A stretch of DNA of 64,000 nucleotides from Roseovarius salincola (GTDB lineage: Bacteria > Pseudomonadota > Alphaproteobacteria > Rhodobacterales > Rhodobacteraceae). Under the pieces are notes generated by a model, which saw only the letters and a program-made list of their open reading frames with translations, did not search any database and was not told the origin of the DNA. The first letter of the stretch is position 1. Each line of letters opens with the position of its first letter. Where the stretch lies: positions 267,466 through 331,465 of the forward strand of contig NZ_JAPTNL010000003.1 in the NCBI RefSeq assembly GCF_026891095.1, given 5' to 3'. Made by a program: the position numbers and the translations under genes. Positions 8,715 to 17,630 of the stretch are shown here, piece after piece.

Positions 8715-9422
8715 ATGTGCGCGGTTCAACGCTCCGGCGCGGTGATCGCCGCACTCAGCCTGCTTCTGGCCAGCGCAGCCCTTGCCGAGGTCCAGCCACG
8801 CCGCGGCACGCATGACGCGCGTGTGCGCCTCGCCACATTCCAGGACGGACAGGTCTACCAGATCCGCACCAGCCTGACCCATGTCACCAGCATCGAGTTC
8901 GGCCCCGGCGAGACCATCCGCTCGATCATCGCGGGCGACACCGAAGGCTTCCTGCTCGACGGCGTCCCCGGTGGCCAGGCCTTCGCCATCAAGCCCGTGG
9001 TCTCCGGCGCCCATACCAATATCACCGTCTATACCAACCGCCGGAGCTATTATTTCAACGTCACCGAAGCATCGTCCCCCACCTTCTACGTGATCCGGTT
9101 TCGCTATCCCGAGGCCGCGCGCGATGAACGCCGCGCCATCGCACGCCAGCCGGACAACCATGCCTATGGCGTCAGCGCCCGCTCCGAGATCACGCCAATG
9201 GAGATCTGGGATGACGGGACCTTCACGTATTTCCGCTTCGAGGCCGGCGCGCCCGTGCCCGCGATCTTCCGCTGGTCGGCGGGCCGGGAGCGCAGCGTCA
9301 ATGCCATGGCGCAAGACGACGGCGTGATCCGCGTGTCCGGCGTGACGGCACGGTGGGTCCTGCGCCTCGGCGACGCGGAAGTCTGTATCCAGGATATGCG
9401 CGACGGGGGCAGCGATGACTGA
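8715..9422 (+). CDS. virB9: VirB9 outer-membrane core component
   Basis: 235 aa with a signal peptide (about 1-24, ALAEV). The N-terminal half has the VirB9/TrbG pattern, RLATFQDGQVYQI followed by IEFGPGETI and NRRSYYFNV. The C-terminal half (about 150-225) is the beta domain that binds VirB7 and VirB10. A cysteine near the end could bond with the small lipoprotein upstream. It overlaps virB10 by 8 bp. Confidence 0.92.
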   Translation: MCAVQRSGAVIAALSLLLASAALAEVQPRRGTHDARVRLATFQDGQVYQIRTSLTHVTSIEFGPGETIRSIIAGDTEGFLLDGVPGGQAFAIKPVVSGAHTNITVYTNRRSYYFNVTEASSPTFYVIRFRYPEAARDERRAIARQPDNHAYGVSARSEITPMEIWDDGTFTYFRFEAGAPVPAIFRWSAGRERSVNAMAQDDGVIRVSGVTARWVLRLGDAEVCIQDMRDGGSDD

Positions 9423-10749
9423 AACAGCCGAGCTGCGCAAACGCCTCGAGGCCTTGGAAGGCGGGGGCCCGGGCGGGGGGACGACCGGCGGCGGCCGCAA
9501 GCGTCCGGCGCTTCTGATCCTTGTTGCGGGTATCGCGGGTGCTACGGCCTTGATTGCCGTGGTGGCGCTCATCTCCGGCGGATCGGAACCCGAGCCCCTG
9601 GAGTCCGCCGCGCCGGCCGAGTTTCAGGATGGCGGGCCGGGGTTTGGAGCGCTGGAGCCGCGCAGTCCCGCCGAACCGGACCCAGCCCCTGCGCCGCCAC
9701 CCACGTCCGATCCCGAGACCGAGGCCCTGCGCGCGCAGCTCGACGAGATGCGCACGGAACTGGAGGCCCTGCGCAATGCGCCTGCACCCGAGGCACCGGC
9801 GCCGGATACGGCCGCGCTGGAGGCTTTGAACGCAGAGATTGCGGCGATGCGGAGCGAGGCGGCTGAGGCAGAGACCGCCCTGCGCGCCGAGCTCGATGAG
9901 CGCGCGCGGCAAATCCAGCGCCTGCAAACCGATCTGGAGCTGGCTAACCTCGAGACACCCGCCCCGCCTGGTGCGACTGGACCGACCGACGAAGAGCGGC
10001 GCCTGGCTGAGCTCGAGCAGCGCCGCGCGGAAGCGCGCGCCATCCGCGAGGCGCGCATCGCCAGCCCCATCATCGCCTTCGGATCCTCGGGCAGTGCCAG
10101 CGATGAAAGCCCCGCAGACCAGCGTCGCCTAGACGGCGAGACCGATTTTGTTCGCAACGGCGCACAGCCTGCGGCCGTCACACAAGCCCTCGCAATCGTG
10201 AACCCCGCCAACACCGTGGTCCAGGGCACCATGATCCAGGCGGTTCTGGAAACGGCGATCGACAGTCAACTCGCCGGCCCGGTTCGGGCCATGGTCTCCG
10301 AAGATGTCCATGCCTATGACGGCAGCCGCGTGCTCATCCCCCGCGGGTCGCGCCTTATCGGGCGCTATCAATCCGGCGTCGATATTGCGCAGCAACGCAT
10401 CACCATCGCCTGGGACCGGATCATCCTGCCCGACAATCAGACCGTCGAGATCAGCGCCTTCGGCGGCGATGAGCTGGGCCGCGCCGGGACCACCGGTTTT
10501 GTCGACAGCCGCTTTGGCACCCGCTTCGGCTCGGCCGCGCTCATCTCCCTGATCGGGACGCTGCCCTCCGTGGCGGCCGAGTCCACCGAGGACGCGCGCG
10601 CCGCCGATGCGCTCGAAGGCAGCGCCGAGAGCCTGCAGGACAGCACCCAAAGCGTCATCGGCGAATATCTCTCCGTCGCGCCCGTCATCCATGTCGACCA
10701 GGGCGCGCGCGTCACCGTCATGGTCGATCGCGACCTGGAGATATTCTGA
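9415..10749 (+). CDS. virB10: VirB10 energy-coupling scaffold
   Basis: 444 aa: a short cytoplasmic tail, one membrane helix (about 28-52), a Pro/Ala/Glu-rich and coiled-coil periplasmic linker (about 60-210), and the C-terminal TrbI/VirB10 domain (about 255-440) with GTMIQAVLETAIDSQL and RVLIPRGSRLIG. VirB10 spans both membranes and senses ATP use by VirB11 and VirD4. Placement between virB9 and virB11 is canonical. Confidence 0.95.
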   Translation: MTETAELRKRLEALEGGGPGGGTTGGGRKRPALLILVAGIAGATALIAVVALISGGSEPEPLESAAPAEFQDGGPGFGALEPRSPAEPDPAPAPPPTSDPETEALRAQLDEMRTELEALRNAPAPEAPAPDTAALEALNAEIAAMRSEAAEAETALRAELDERARQIQRLQTDLELANLETPAPPGATGPTDEERRLAELEQRRAEARAIREARIASPIIAFGSSGSASDESPADQRRLDGETDFVRNGAQPAAVTQALAIVNPANTVVQGTMIQAVLETAIDSQLAGPVRAMVSEDVHAYDGSRVLIPRGSRLIGRYQSGVDIAQQRITIAWDRIILPDNQTVEISAFGGDELGRAGTTGFVDSRFGTRFGSAALISLIGTLPSVAAESTEDARAADALEGSAESLQDSTQSVIGEYLSVAPVIHVDQGARVTVMVDRDLEIF

Positions 10750-10752
10750 GCC

Positions 10753-11748
10753 ATGGCCGCCAGCTACCTGCAAAGCTCGCTCGACAAGCTGCCGGACGCC
10801 CGCGATCCCAAACTGATCGAGCTGAGCATAAATCCCGACGGCACGGTCTGGGGCGAGATCCAGGGGGATCATTTCATGCGCAAGCGTGACACAAGGCTCA
10901 CGCCCCATGAGGCCCACGATCTGGGCACCCAGATCGCCTCGGCGGCCAACACCACCCTCAGCCGCGCCAAACCCATCGTCTCGGTCAGCATCACCTATCG
11001 CGACCGCCCGATCCGGGCACAGGTGATCCAACCGCCCGCCGTCGAGGGCGGTTTTGCCATCTCGCTGCGCTTTTTCGCCGATCTGCCCCTGGACCAGATC
11101 CAGCTCGCCTACCTCTTTGGCTCCGAGCGCAGCGCAGAGGCCACGCGCCGCGCGCGCAATGCCGAGCTGCGCGCCGTCGTCGCCACCGGCGATATCGAGG
11201 CCGCCATCGCCTTCTGCGTCCACCACAAGCTCAACATGATCGTCTCCGGCGGCACCTCCACCGGCAAGACCGTCACCGCCCGCAAAATCCTCTCCTTCGT
11301 GCCCGATGCCGAGCGCATCATCACTATCGAGGATGCGGCCGAGCTGCGGCCCGGCCAGCCCAATACCGTGACCCTCATGGCCGACCGCGAGGCGCCTGAG
11401 CGCAGTGCGGATCAGCTGCTCACGGCGACCCTGCGCATGCGACCCGACCGGATCGTTCTGGGCGAGGTTCGCGGGCCCGAGGCCATGACATTCCTCGAGG
11501 CGATCAACACCGGACATGGCGGCTCGCTCACAACGCTTCACGCCGAGACCCCGCAACTGGCTATCCAGCGCCTGGCCATCGCGGCCCTCAAGACCAACCT
11601 GCCCATGACCTACCAGGACATGATCCATTACATCACCGGCTCGATCGACGTGATCGTCCAGGCCGGCCGGCTGAGCGGGGCTCGTGGGATCACCGAATTC
11701 TATCTGCCGGGCACCGAAACCCAGACCAGGAAGACCACAGATGTTTGA
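10753..11748 (+). CDS. virB11: VirB11 traffic ATPase
   Basis: 331 aa. Walker A is GGTSTGKT (residues 166-173), followed by ITIEDAAEL (Asp box) and RMRPDRIVLGEVRGPEA (Walker B region), then GHGGSLTTLHAE (His box). This is the full motif set of the secretion ATPase family (VirB11/PilT/GspE). It works as a hexamer at the cytoplasmic face and switches VirB4 between pilus building and DNA transfer. It overlaps the next small gene by 8 bp. Confidence 0.95.
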   Translation: MAASYLQSSLDKLPDARDPKLIELSINPDGTVWGEIQGDHFMRKRDTRLTPHEAHDLGTQIASAANTTLSRAKPIVSVSITYRDRPIRAQVIQPPAVEGGFAISLRFFADLPLDQIQLAYLFGSERSAEATRRARNAELRAVVATGDIEAAIAFCVHHKLNMIVSGGTSTGKTVTARKILSFVPDAERIITIEDAAELRPGQPNTVTLMADREAPERSADQLLTATLRMRPDRIVLGEVRGPEAMTFLEAINTGHGGSLTTLHAETPQLAIQRLAIAALKTNLPMTYQDMIHYITGSIDVIVQAGRLSGARGITEFYLPGTETQTRKTTDV

Positions 11749-11917
11749 GTATCTGACACGCCAGATCAATACCGGCCGCGCCAAGCCAGAGGCCTATGCC
11801 GAGGCGCTGAATGCCCTTGGCCGCGAGGGCTGGGAGCTTGTCTCCGTCACCCCTGATTTTGACGGCGAGCATATTCTCACCGCCTTCCTCAAGCGCCCGC
11901 TTAAGGCAGCGGACTGA
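11741..11917 (+). CDS. DUF4177-like small protein
   Basis: 58 aa from the ATG at 11741. The pattern L-N-x-L-G-R-E-G-W-E-L-V-S-V followed by a strand and F-L-K-R-P is characteristic of DUF4177, a small cytoplasmic beta-alpha family of unknown role. It is translationally coupled to virB11 (8-bp overlap) and lies 25 bp before virB6, so it is expressed with the secretion machine. Its function there is unknown. Confidence 0.7.
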   Translation: MFEYLTRQINTGRAKPEAYAEALNALGREGWELVSVTPDFDGEHILTAFLKRPLKAAD

Positions 11918-11942
11918 GGCCGCCGGGCCAAGGAGCAGTCTC

Positions 11943-12941
11943 ATGGGCGTCGTCACCTGGATGGTCGAGACCACCGACAGCTACCTCGACGGGGCGGCTG
12001 AGACGACCTTTGGCACTGTCGCCAGTCAGGTGGGCGGGATCATCGCGGTCGGCTCAACCCTGGCCGTCATCGGCGTGTTCGTGAACATGGCGCTGCAGGT
12101 GCGCTCCATGGACGGGCGCACCGCCTTCTGGTTCGCCATCAAGCTCACGCTGATCACCCTCTTCGCGCTCAACTGGGTGCAGTTCAACGTGGTGGCCAGC
12201 GCGCTCATCGACGGGCTCGACCAACTCGCCGGGGGCATGATCGCCGGCCTGGGCGGCGGCGGCGCGGGATCCGCCTATTTTGCTGCCGCGTTCGATGATC
12301 TCATCGGGGAGTTCGGCAGCTACCTCAATGCCGCCGGCGACAACATGCACTGGATGGCCGGGGCGCTCATTGGCGCCATCGGTGCGTTTCTCCTCGGCGT
12401 CATCGGCGCGCTCTGCGGGCTGGTGTTGATCTTTGCCAAGATCATGCTGGCCTTCATGATCGGCATCGCTCCCATCATGATCGCGCTCTCGCTCTTCGAG
12501 GTCACCAAGGACTACTTCCTGCGCTGGCTTTCCAGCACCGCCTCATACGCGCTCTACCCGCTGGTCATTGCCGGCGTCTTCTCGACCGTCGTGGGAATGT
12601 CGCAGTCACTTCTGGCCGAGCTCGGCGATCCCGAAGGCGCCAGCAATATCGGCGCGCTCATCCCGTTTTTCATGATGATGTTCCTTGCCGGCGGCATGAT
12701 CCTTGCCACGCCGCTCATCGTCCGCGCGATTTCCGGCAACTTCATGATGGCGGCCCCGCCAAACATGCCTGGTGTCGGCGGGTTTGCGAAGGGACTGGCT
12801 GGCACCAAAGGGTCACGCGCAAGGGCGCGGTTTGGGACCAGATCGAATGCTGAGTTTGCGGGAGCTGGGATAAGGCAGGCTGGTGGTGCGACTGTTTCGA
12901 TGGTTCAGAGAGTCGCCGAACGAGCAAAACGGCTGAAATAG
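11943..12941 (+). CDS. virB6: VirB6/TrbL polytopic channel protein
   Basis: 332 aa. The start is the ATG at 11943, preceded by AAGGAG at 11930-11935. Several membrane helices are evident (about 28-50, 60-82, 140-185, 200-225, 245-265) around a large polar loop with Gly/Ala-rich SAYFAAAFDDLI. The C-terminal ~60 residues are basic and cytoplasmic. VirB6 forms part of the inner-membrane DNA channel. Its place after virB11 differs from the Agrobacterium order. It is the last gene of the operon. Confidence 0.9.
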   Translation: MGVVTWMVETTDSYLDGAAETTFGTVASQVGGIIAVGSTLAVIGVFVNMALQVRSMDGRTAFWFAIKLTLITLFALNWVQFNVVASALIDGLDQLAGGMIAGLGGGGAGSAYFAAAFDDLIGEFGSYLNAAGDNMHWMAGALIGAIGAFLLGVIGALCGLVLIFAKIMLAFMIGIAPIMIALSLFEVTKDYFLRWLSSTASYALYPLVIAGVFSTVVGMSQSLLAELGDPEGASNIGALIPFFMMMFLAGGMILATPLIVRAISGNFMMAAPPNMPGVGGFAKGLAGTKGSRARARFGTRSNAEFAGAGIRQAGGATVSMVQRVAERAKRLK

Positions 12942-13179
12942 CGGCCCTTCCAATTGTAGATGTCGGTCTACTTCAGCTTCGCTGCCATAACACCCCCTGA
13001 AGAAATCACCTTTTCAACCCTAAGACCTCGACGGATGCTCGCACAAAGCATGGTCACAAGGGTTAACGACGTTGCGGGCGTGGCGAAACAAAGCCGAAGA
13101 GTGGCTGTAAAGCCGACCTTATTGACGATGCTAGAAAAACACATCACTGAAAGGTTTACTCTAAAAATCGCCAAAATTC
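12942..13179. other. Intergenic spacer after the T4SS operon
   Basis: I see no convincing gene here. Short open frames exist on both strands but lack motifs, ribosome sites or consistent codon use. The stretch joins the end of virB6 to a decayed transposase and is probably debris at the edge of the conserved operon. Confidence 0.4.
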
Positions 13180-13690
13180 GCCGGATCAGTCGTAGCAGGA
13201 AGTTCGGGTGGTAGCAGGAGCGATCGAAGTGCACGTTCCAGGCGGCACCTTCCTGATCGCCGTGCGTCGGGCTGAGTGAGTTGTACGTGTCCAGCACGAT
13301 GAACTTGACCGGTTGCGGTCATGAAACAGGTCGATCCAGTGCCCGTTCAGATCGGCCAATGCCTCCCGATTCGCGGGCGAGGCCAAAGTCTTGGCCTCAA
13401 ATCGCCTAATCTGTGACGCCGAAGCTGCTTGCGCATCGACGGCCCTGCCGCCGACACCCTGACGCATGACCGGGTCGAGTGCGAGACGTTTAGGAGCGTT
13501 GATGTCCTCATATCCGGCCAGTCGCCCGAACACCGATTCCCAGAACACCTCGTCGAGCCGGAGGACCGCGTTCTTGCCGCGACGGGTTTCTTGCAGCGCC
13601 ACTGACCCAGATCAGACAACCCGAGCGTGTCATCCAGCTCGCGCGTATAACCAGCAGACCACCGTCCGAACAGAGCTGTGTGGCTTTGAA
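13180..13690 (-). pseudogene. IS1380-family transposase remnant, frameshifted and truncated
   Basis: Three reading frames on the minus strand join into an IS1380 transposase: FGRWSAGYTRELDDTLGLS near 13690-13620, then VFGRLAGYEDIN...LALDPVMRQGVGGRAVDAQAASAS in another frame, then LSPTHGDQEGAAWNVHFD-x-S-C-Y-H-P-N-F in a third (about 13290-13200). At least two frameshifts separate them, and both ends are missing. It cannot encode an active enzyme. It marks past insertion next to the T4SS operon. Confidence 0.75.
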
Positions 13691-13861
13691 TACTAGCCTA
13701 ACACGAAGGTCGAATTACACCCGATCTGCCTGCTGCAAGTCCGCACCCTCTGGGTGATCCATGAAACACGCCCCCTCACAGCTACCAAAATCTTGATGTA
13801 TATAGGAAATACCAAGATCAGGACAGCGAAACCAGCGGACTACTTGGGAAATGCGGGCTTA

Positions 13862-14698
13862 GGGTCAGGACTCACAACCAGAACATTACGGTTGCTGCGA
13901 TGCAGATGGCGGAGAGGAAGATCTCGCCGCATCGGTCATAGCGGGTGGCGATCCGGCGCCAGTCCTTGAGACGGGCGAACAGGTTCTCGATCAGGTGACG
14001 TTTCTTGTAGAGTTTCCGGTCGTGGCTGGCGGGATTCTTCCGTCCGCGCCGGGCCGGGATGCAGGCGGCAATCCCCTTGTCATCAAGGGCTTCGCGGAAC
14101 CAATCGGCGTCGTAGCCCTTGTCGCCCAAGAGCATCTTTGCGGGCGGCAGGGCATCCAGCAGGACCAGCGCGCCCTTCGCATCGCTCATCTGGCCGGGCG
14201 ACAGGAAGAAGGTCAGAGGACGGCCAAGCCCGTCGCACACCATGTGCAGCTTGGAGTTCAGCCCACCTTTGGTGCGCCCGATCGCCCGCGTCCGCGCCCC
14301 CCTTTTGAGAGGCTTGCCGCCGTCCGGTGCGCCTTGAGGTGGGTGCTGTCGATCATGATCGTTTCGCCATCCGGCCCCGGCCGGGCGAGCTCGGCAAAGA
14401 TCCTGGCGAACACGCCCATGCGCGACCAGCGCACGAACCGGTTGTAAAGCGTCTTCGGCGACCCATCCACGGCCGGCGCGTCCTTCCACTGCAACCCGTT
14501 CTTCTGAATGTAGATTATCCCGCTCAGCACCCGCCGGTCATCCACCCGCGGCTTGCCTCTGGACTTCGGAAAGAAAGGCCGCAGCCGTTCCATCTGCGCG
14601 TCGGTCAACCAGAAATGCCCGCTCATCATGCCCCCTCTGTTTGGGGGCTTGAATCATGCAGCCCGTGGAGCCTCAAGCGGGTTTATAGGTCCTGACCC
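13862..14698 (-). mobile_element. IS5-family (IS427-like) insertion sequence
   Basis: The ends are inverted repeats GGGTCAGGA at 13862-13870 and TCCTGACCC at 14690-14698, giving an ~837-bp element. A TA dinucleotide flanks both ends (13860-13861 and 14699-14700), consistent with the short target duplication of IS427-group elements. It carries one transposase read on the minus strand through a frameshift. Both ends look intact, so it may still move. Confidence 0.85.
13872..14629 (-). CDS. IS5-family transposase, two frames (orfA/orfB)
   Basis: The upstream frame (14629-14258, 123 aa) begins MMSGHFWLTDAQMERLRPFFP and contains the first catalytic Asp in MIDSTHLKAHRTAASL. The downstream frame (to 13872) continues with TKGGLNSKLHMVCDGLGRPL, LGDKGYDAD (second Asp) and RHLIENLFARLKDWR (Glu of the Y-(2)-R-(3)-E signature). 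The frames meet near a run of Gs and Cs around 14300-14310. This fits the programmed frameshift known in this group, although a fixed mutation cannot be excluded. Confidence 0.85.
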
Positions 14699-14865
14699 TA
14701 GTTCACCTGTCAGGCAAAAGTCGGAACGCAACGCCGCCGCAACCTTCCAAACATTCGATCCCGTCGTATTTTCAGAGAGTAGTGCGTGCCCGACTAACAT
14801 ATTTTTGGTTGTTTTTAGATTTTTTTTTAGATATAATTCCCATGCAATCAGGGAGATTCTGCACA

Positions 14866-15180
14866 ATGCCTGAAAACCAACGAGTTCACCGCAAGGGTTG
14901 TACATCGCTCGAAGGCGAGCCGCACAAGCCGCACGTCGCAACACACCAACAAACCACGGAAGAGGCAGAGGAGTTGATCTTCTCGATCACAACCCATGCC
15001 ATGCGCGAGCCTGATTATTCGCGGGAAAAAAACGGGATCATGGCTATGACGATCGCGCATGCCCGTGAAGATCAGAACAAAATCGATGAAAAGAAGCGCG
15101 CGATCCATCAGCGCCTCGGCCCTATCGAGGCGCGCATGAAGCAGCGCGTCAAGCGCGAGCAATGGGAGGGCAAGGAATGA
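14866..15180 (+). CDS. Hypothetical soluble protein, first gene of an envelope module
   Basis: 104 aa from the ATG at 14866, with GGGAG about 11 bp upstream. It is polar and charged, mostly helical toward the C-terminus (a DQNKIDEKKRAIHQRL stretch), with no membrane segment or known motif. It overlaps the next gene's ATG by 4 bp and so starts an operon of five genes. The IS5-family element ends ~170 bp upstream, so the original promoter may have been displaced. I do not recognise the family. Confidence 0.5.
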   Translation: MPENQRVHRKGCTSLEGEPHKPHVATHQQTTEEAEELIFSITTHAMREPDYSREKNGIMAMTIAHAREDQNKIDEKKRAIHQRLGPIEARMKQRVKREQWEGKE

Positions 15181-16190
15181 ATACCAATAGCTTCATCAAC
15201 AAGTGGCTCGATACAGGAGCGATGCTGACGCATCGGGCCTCGCTGAAATGGTTGCATATCGGCGGGGGCTTGCTCGGTCTCCTCCTTCTCCTGGGAGCAG
15301 GACCCGAATTTATCGTTTCCCGAGACACCGCCGAGATGATGCTTCGCGATGACAACGGCAACTTGCCTGAAGGGTCGGGACCGATCATCACGATCACTGC
15401 GCTGTTGTTCTGCGGTATCATGTTGGCCCTGTTCCACAAACCCGTGGGTCGGCTGCGTAAATCGCTCACGGCAACGATGCTCTTCTGGCTGCTGATCTTG
15501 GCCGGCGCTGTAACCCTTAGCCAACCAATCATTAGCCTGCTTAGCGAGCTGCGCTTCGGCAATAGCCTCGAAGCTGGAGTTGATGCCGGGCTATTGCTCA
15601 AGCAGAAGCTGATTGCCTTCGGCTATGGCGTGCGGGCCCTAGTTATCCTTGGAGGCGCTTTCGTGGCCTCGTGGGGACTTCACATGGTGCTTGATGCTGT
15701 GGGTGGAGCGGCTGCCGCCAACCGTGACGGCAAGGATGCCGCCGAAATCTACGAAGGTATCAGCGAGTCTGATCGGCTGCACCGGACAGCCGTGATCAGC
15801 CGCGAACGCGCACTGAGCTTCAACTGGGATCAGTCCGAAGACTTTTCTGTGGCGGTCGCGGAGGGGTTCGGCGAGATGGCCAACGCAATCGCGCGCTACC
15901 TTAAGGGACCTGATGACCCGTTCATCGACCCCGAGCAGGTGATGGAAGACGTAATCTCCCAGTTCGACGACCCCATCGCTCCGCCCGATGATCCGAGGAT
16001 CGCCCGCATGGTTGACACACGTCTCAAGAAGCATGCGATCGACCTTACCCTGCTGCCGAGTAGTTCTGCGGAGCTTACCAAGGCGGCCCGCAAGCAACTA
16101 GCGCACTACGCTGACTGGCTGCGGGGTCATGCCGATGTCGATTCGATCCACGAGGCAACTCGCAATGAAAAGGGGGCGCAAAATGCGTAA
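15177..16190 (+). CDS. Polytopic membrane protein of unknown function
   Basis: 337 aa from the ATG at 15177. Membrane helices are visible at about residues 25-45, 68-88, 97-120 and 140-165. A soluble C-terminal half of ~170 residues follows, acidic in the middle (DDPFIDPEQVMEDVISQFDDP). No enzyme motif is evident. The overlap with its upstream gene (ATGA) and with the downstream secreted protein (8 bp) shows that the module is made as one unit at the envelope. Confidence 0.55.
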   Translation: MNTNSFINKWLDTGAMLTHRASLKWLHIGGGLLGLLLLLGAGPEFIVSRDTAEMMLRDDNGNLPEGSGPIITITALLFCGIMLALFHKPVGRLRKSLTATMLFWLLILAGAVTLSQPIISLLSELRFGNSLEAGVDAGLLLKQKLIAFGYGVRALVILGGAFVASWGLHMVLDAVGGAAAANRDGKDAAEIYEGISESDRLHRTAVISRERALSFNWDQSEDFSVAVAEGFGEMANAIARYLKGPDDPFIDPEQVMEDVISQFDDPIAPPDDPRIARMVDTRLKKHAIDLTLLPSSSAELTKAARKQLAHYADWLRGHADVDSIHEATRNEKGAQNA

Positions 16191-16845
16191 TGTTCTCACA
16201 AGCATCACCCTCGCCGGAGGCCTTGCAATGGCCCTACCTGTCGGCGCTCAGGAGGAGCGCCCCAACGCGCTGCAGATCCTTGGCGATATTGGCCCCGGCG
16301 GCAGCCCTGTCCGCGAGGCCGTTTATGCGCCTCGAATCCGCGATCTGTTGCTCGAAGAAGCCATGGCGCTGGAATTGGGCGACGGCGATGTGATCATGCT
16401 GCGGACTATCGGCAATCCGAACCTGATCGAGCATCTCGCTCTCGCCGATTGGAATCGTGACATTGCCTTCGGATATGGCGCAGGCCAGGCTGAGGACATA
16501 CCCGGCTTTACTGCCGCGCGCATTGGCCAGCTAGCCCAGATCGCTCCACATAGTGCTTCTGATCTCATGTTCGCGCTGCGTGAACTGGCGCCACAAACAC
16601 CTTGCGCCACACATAACGTAACCACGGTGATGGTCACTAACTTCATCGAAATCGGTGAGGTCGAAGGAAACCGTTGGTGGTTGCGAGACATCATGCAAGG
16701 CGCGCCATTCTGCGGCGATCTCGTGATTATCGGTGCTTGGGTGGCCGACCCGAACCCTGTGCAGGGACTACGCGAGCCTGCCTTGGCCTTCATCCAAGAA
16801 ACCTTCAAGCAGATGGGCTTCGAGAATGTCTCTTTCCGCCGCTAG
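16183..16845 (+). CDS. Periplasmic protein of unknown function
   Basis: 220 aa from ATG 16183, with a signal peptide (about 1-21, cleavage near VGAQE). The mature protein has two cysteines (in TPCATHN and PFCGDL) likely to pair in the periplasm, and alternates helices and strands. No catalytic motif is recognised. It overlaps the metalloprotease-like gene by 20 bp. The shared operon with a membrane protein and an OmpA-like protein argues for an envelope-associated role. Confidence 0.5.
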   Translation: MRNVLTSITLAGGLAMALPVGAQEERPNALQILGDIGPGGSPVREAVYAPRIRDLLLEEAMALELGDGDVIMLRTIGNPNLIEHLALADWNRDIAFGYGAGQAEDIPGFTAARIGQLAQIAPHSASDLMFALRELAPQTPCATHNVTTVMVTNFIEIGEVEGNRWWLRDIMQGAPFCGDLVIIGAWVADPNPVQGLREPALAFIQETFKQMGFENVSFRR

Positions 16846-17605
16846 CACCTCTCGTCGGAGGCACCTTGCGCCACCGACTAATTGGCAACCTTTCCGCCCG
16901 GTTTTGCCGCAAGCGCTAATTGCGGCGGGGCTGGGCGGGCTGGCCCTACTGCTCGCCTTCTTTGCCGTACCTGGTCTCACCTCCGCAATGATCAGTTACT
17001 ATGTGACATTCCTTCATGAAGCGGCGCACTCGGTCTTTGGCTATTTTGCCTCGGGCGAGATTGGAAAAATCACTCTCCATGCCGATGGCGGGGGCGAGGC
17101 GCTGGTGGCAACCGGCGGCCCGATCGGCGTGGTAATCACTGCCGGTTCTGGCTTGATCATCCCGGCATGGCTAGGGGCCGGATTGCTGGGATGCGCGGCA
17201 ACACGGATTGGTATCGAGCTCATCCTTCTGGCGCTGGGGCTGCTCACGGCATGGTTTGGCTATCACCATGTCGATGCCGAGGGCGGCATCCCACTGGCCC
17301 TGGGAGCCGTGGCAGCTGTGGCGCTACTTACAGCCATCCTGCCGCTTGGCAGGATGATAAAGGCAGCCGTTGGCTTCTTCTTCGGTTTCGCCATCACGAA
17401 GGGCGTTATCGCCTCCGCGGGCTATGCATATCTGGAATGGGCCGACGCCGGAAAAAACGAGCCAGCCGATCCGCGCCTGATCGCCGATGCGCTCGGGCTC
17501 GAAAACATCGCCGAAGTCTCACCCACACTGATCGGGCTCATGGTTGCAGGCTATGCCATCGCTGCCCTGCTCACATGGGCGTGGTTTCAGCGCCATTCAC
17601 ATTGA
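16826..17605 (+). CDS. M50-like membrane metalloprotease homologue
   Basis: 259 aa, multi-pass. The second helix carries HEAAH (residues 64-68), an HExxH zinc site inside the membrane, followed by a Gly-rich GG-x-x-x-L-V-A-T-G-G-P-I-G-V segment, as in M50B site-2-protease-like proteins. A later PADPRLIADAL segment could supply the third ligand (Asp), but I cannot confirm it. It may cut or release an envelope substrate. The start at 16826 overlaps the preceding gene by 20 bp. The lack of a PDZ domain and the small size fit the minimal M50B group. Confidence 0.6.
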   Translation: MSLSAASTSRRRHLAPPTNWQPFRPVLPQALIAAGLGGLALLLAFFAVPGLTSAMISYYVTFLHEAAHSVFGYFASGEIGKITLHADGGGEALVATGGPIGVVITAGSGLIIPAWLGAGLLGCAATRIGIELILLALGLLTAWFGYHHVDAEGGIPLALGAVAAVALLTAILPLGRMIKAAVGFFFGFAITKGVIASAGYAYLEWADAGKNEPADPRLIADALGLENIAEVSPTLIGLMVAGYAIAALLTWAWFQRHSH

Positions 17606-17630
17606 AGCACTAGTAAGGAAAGGAAAAGTC

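Noticed and set aside
3469..11784. Long open frames on the minus strand opposite virB4, virB8-9 and virB10-11 (300-550 codons)
   Set aside because: They mirror GC-rich coding genes with clear T4SS motifs on the plus strand, have no recognisable domains, and are typical antisense artefacts of high third-position GC.
12960..13214. 84-codon plus-strand frame after virB6
   Set aside because: No motif or ribosome site, and it overlaps the transposase remnant on the other strand.
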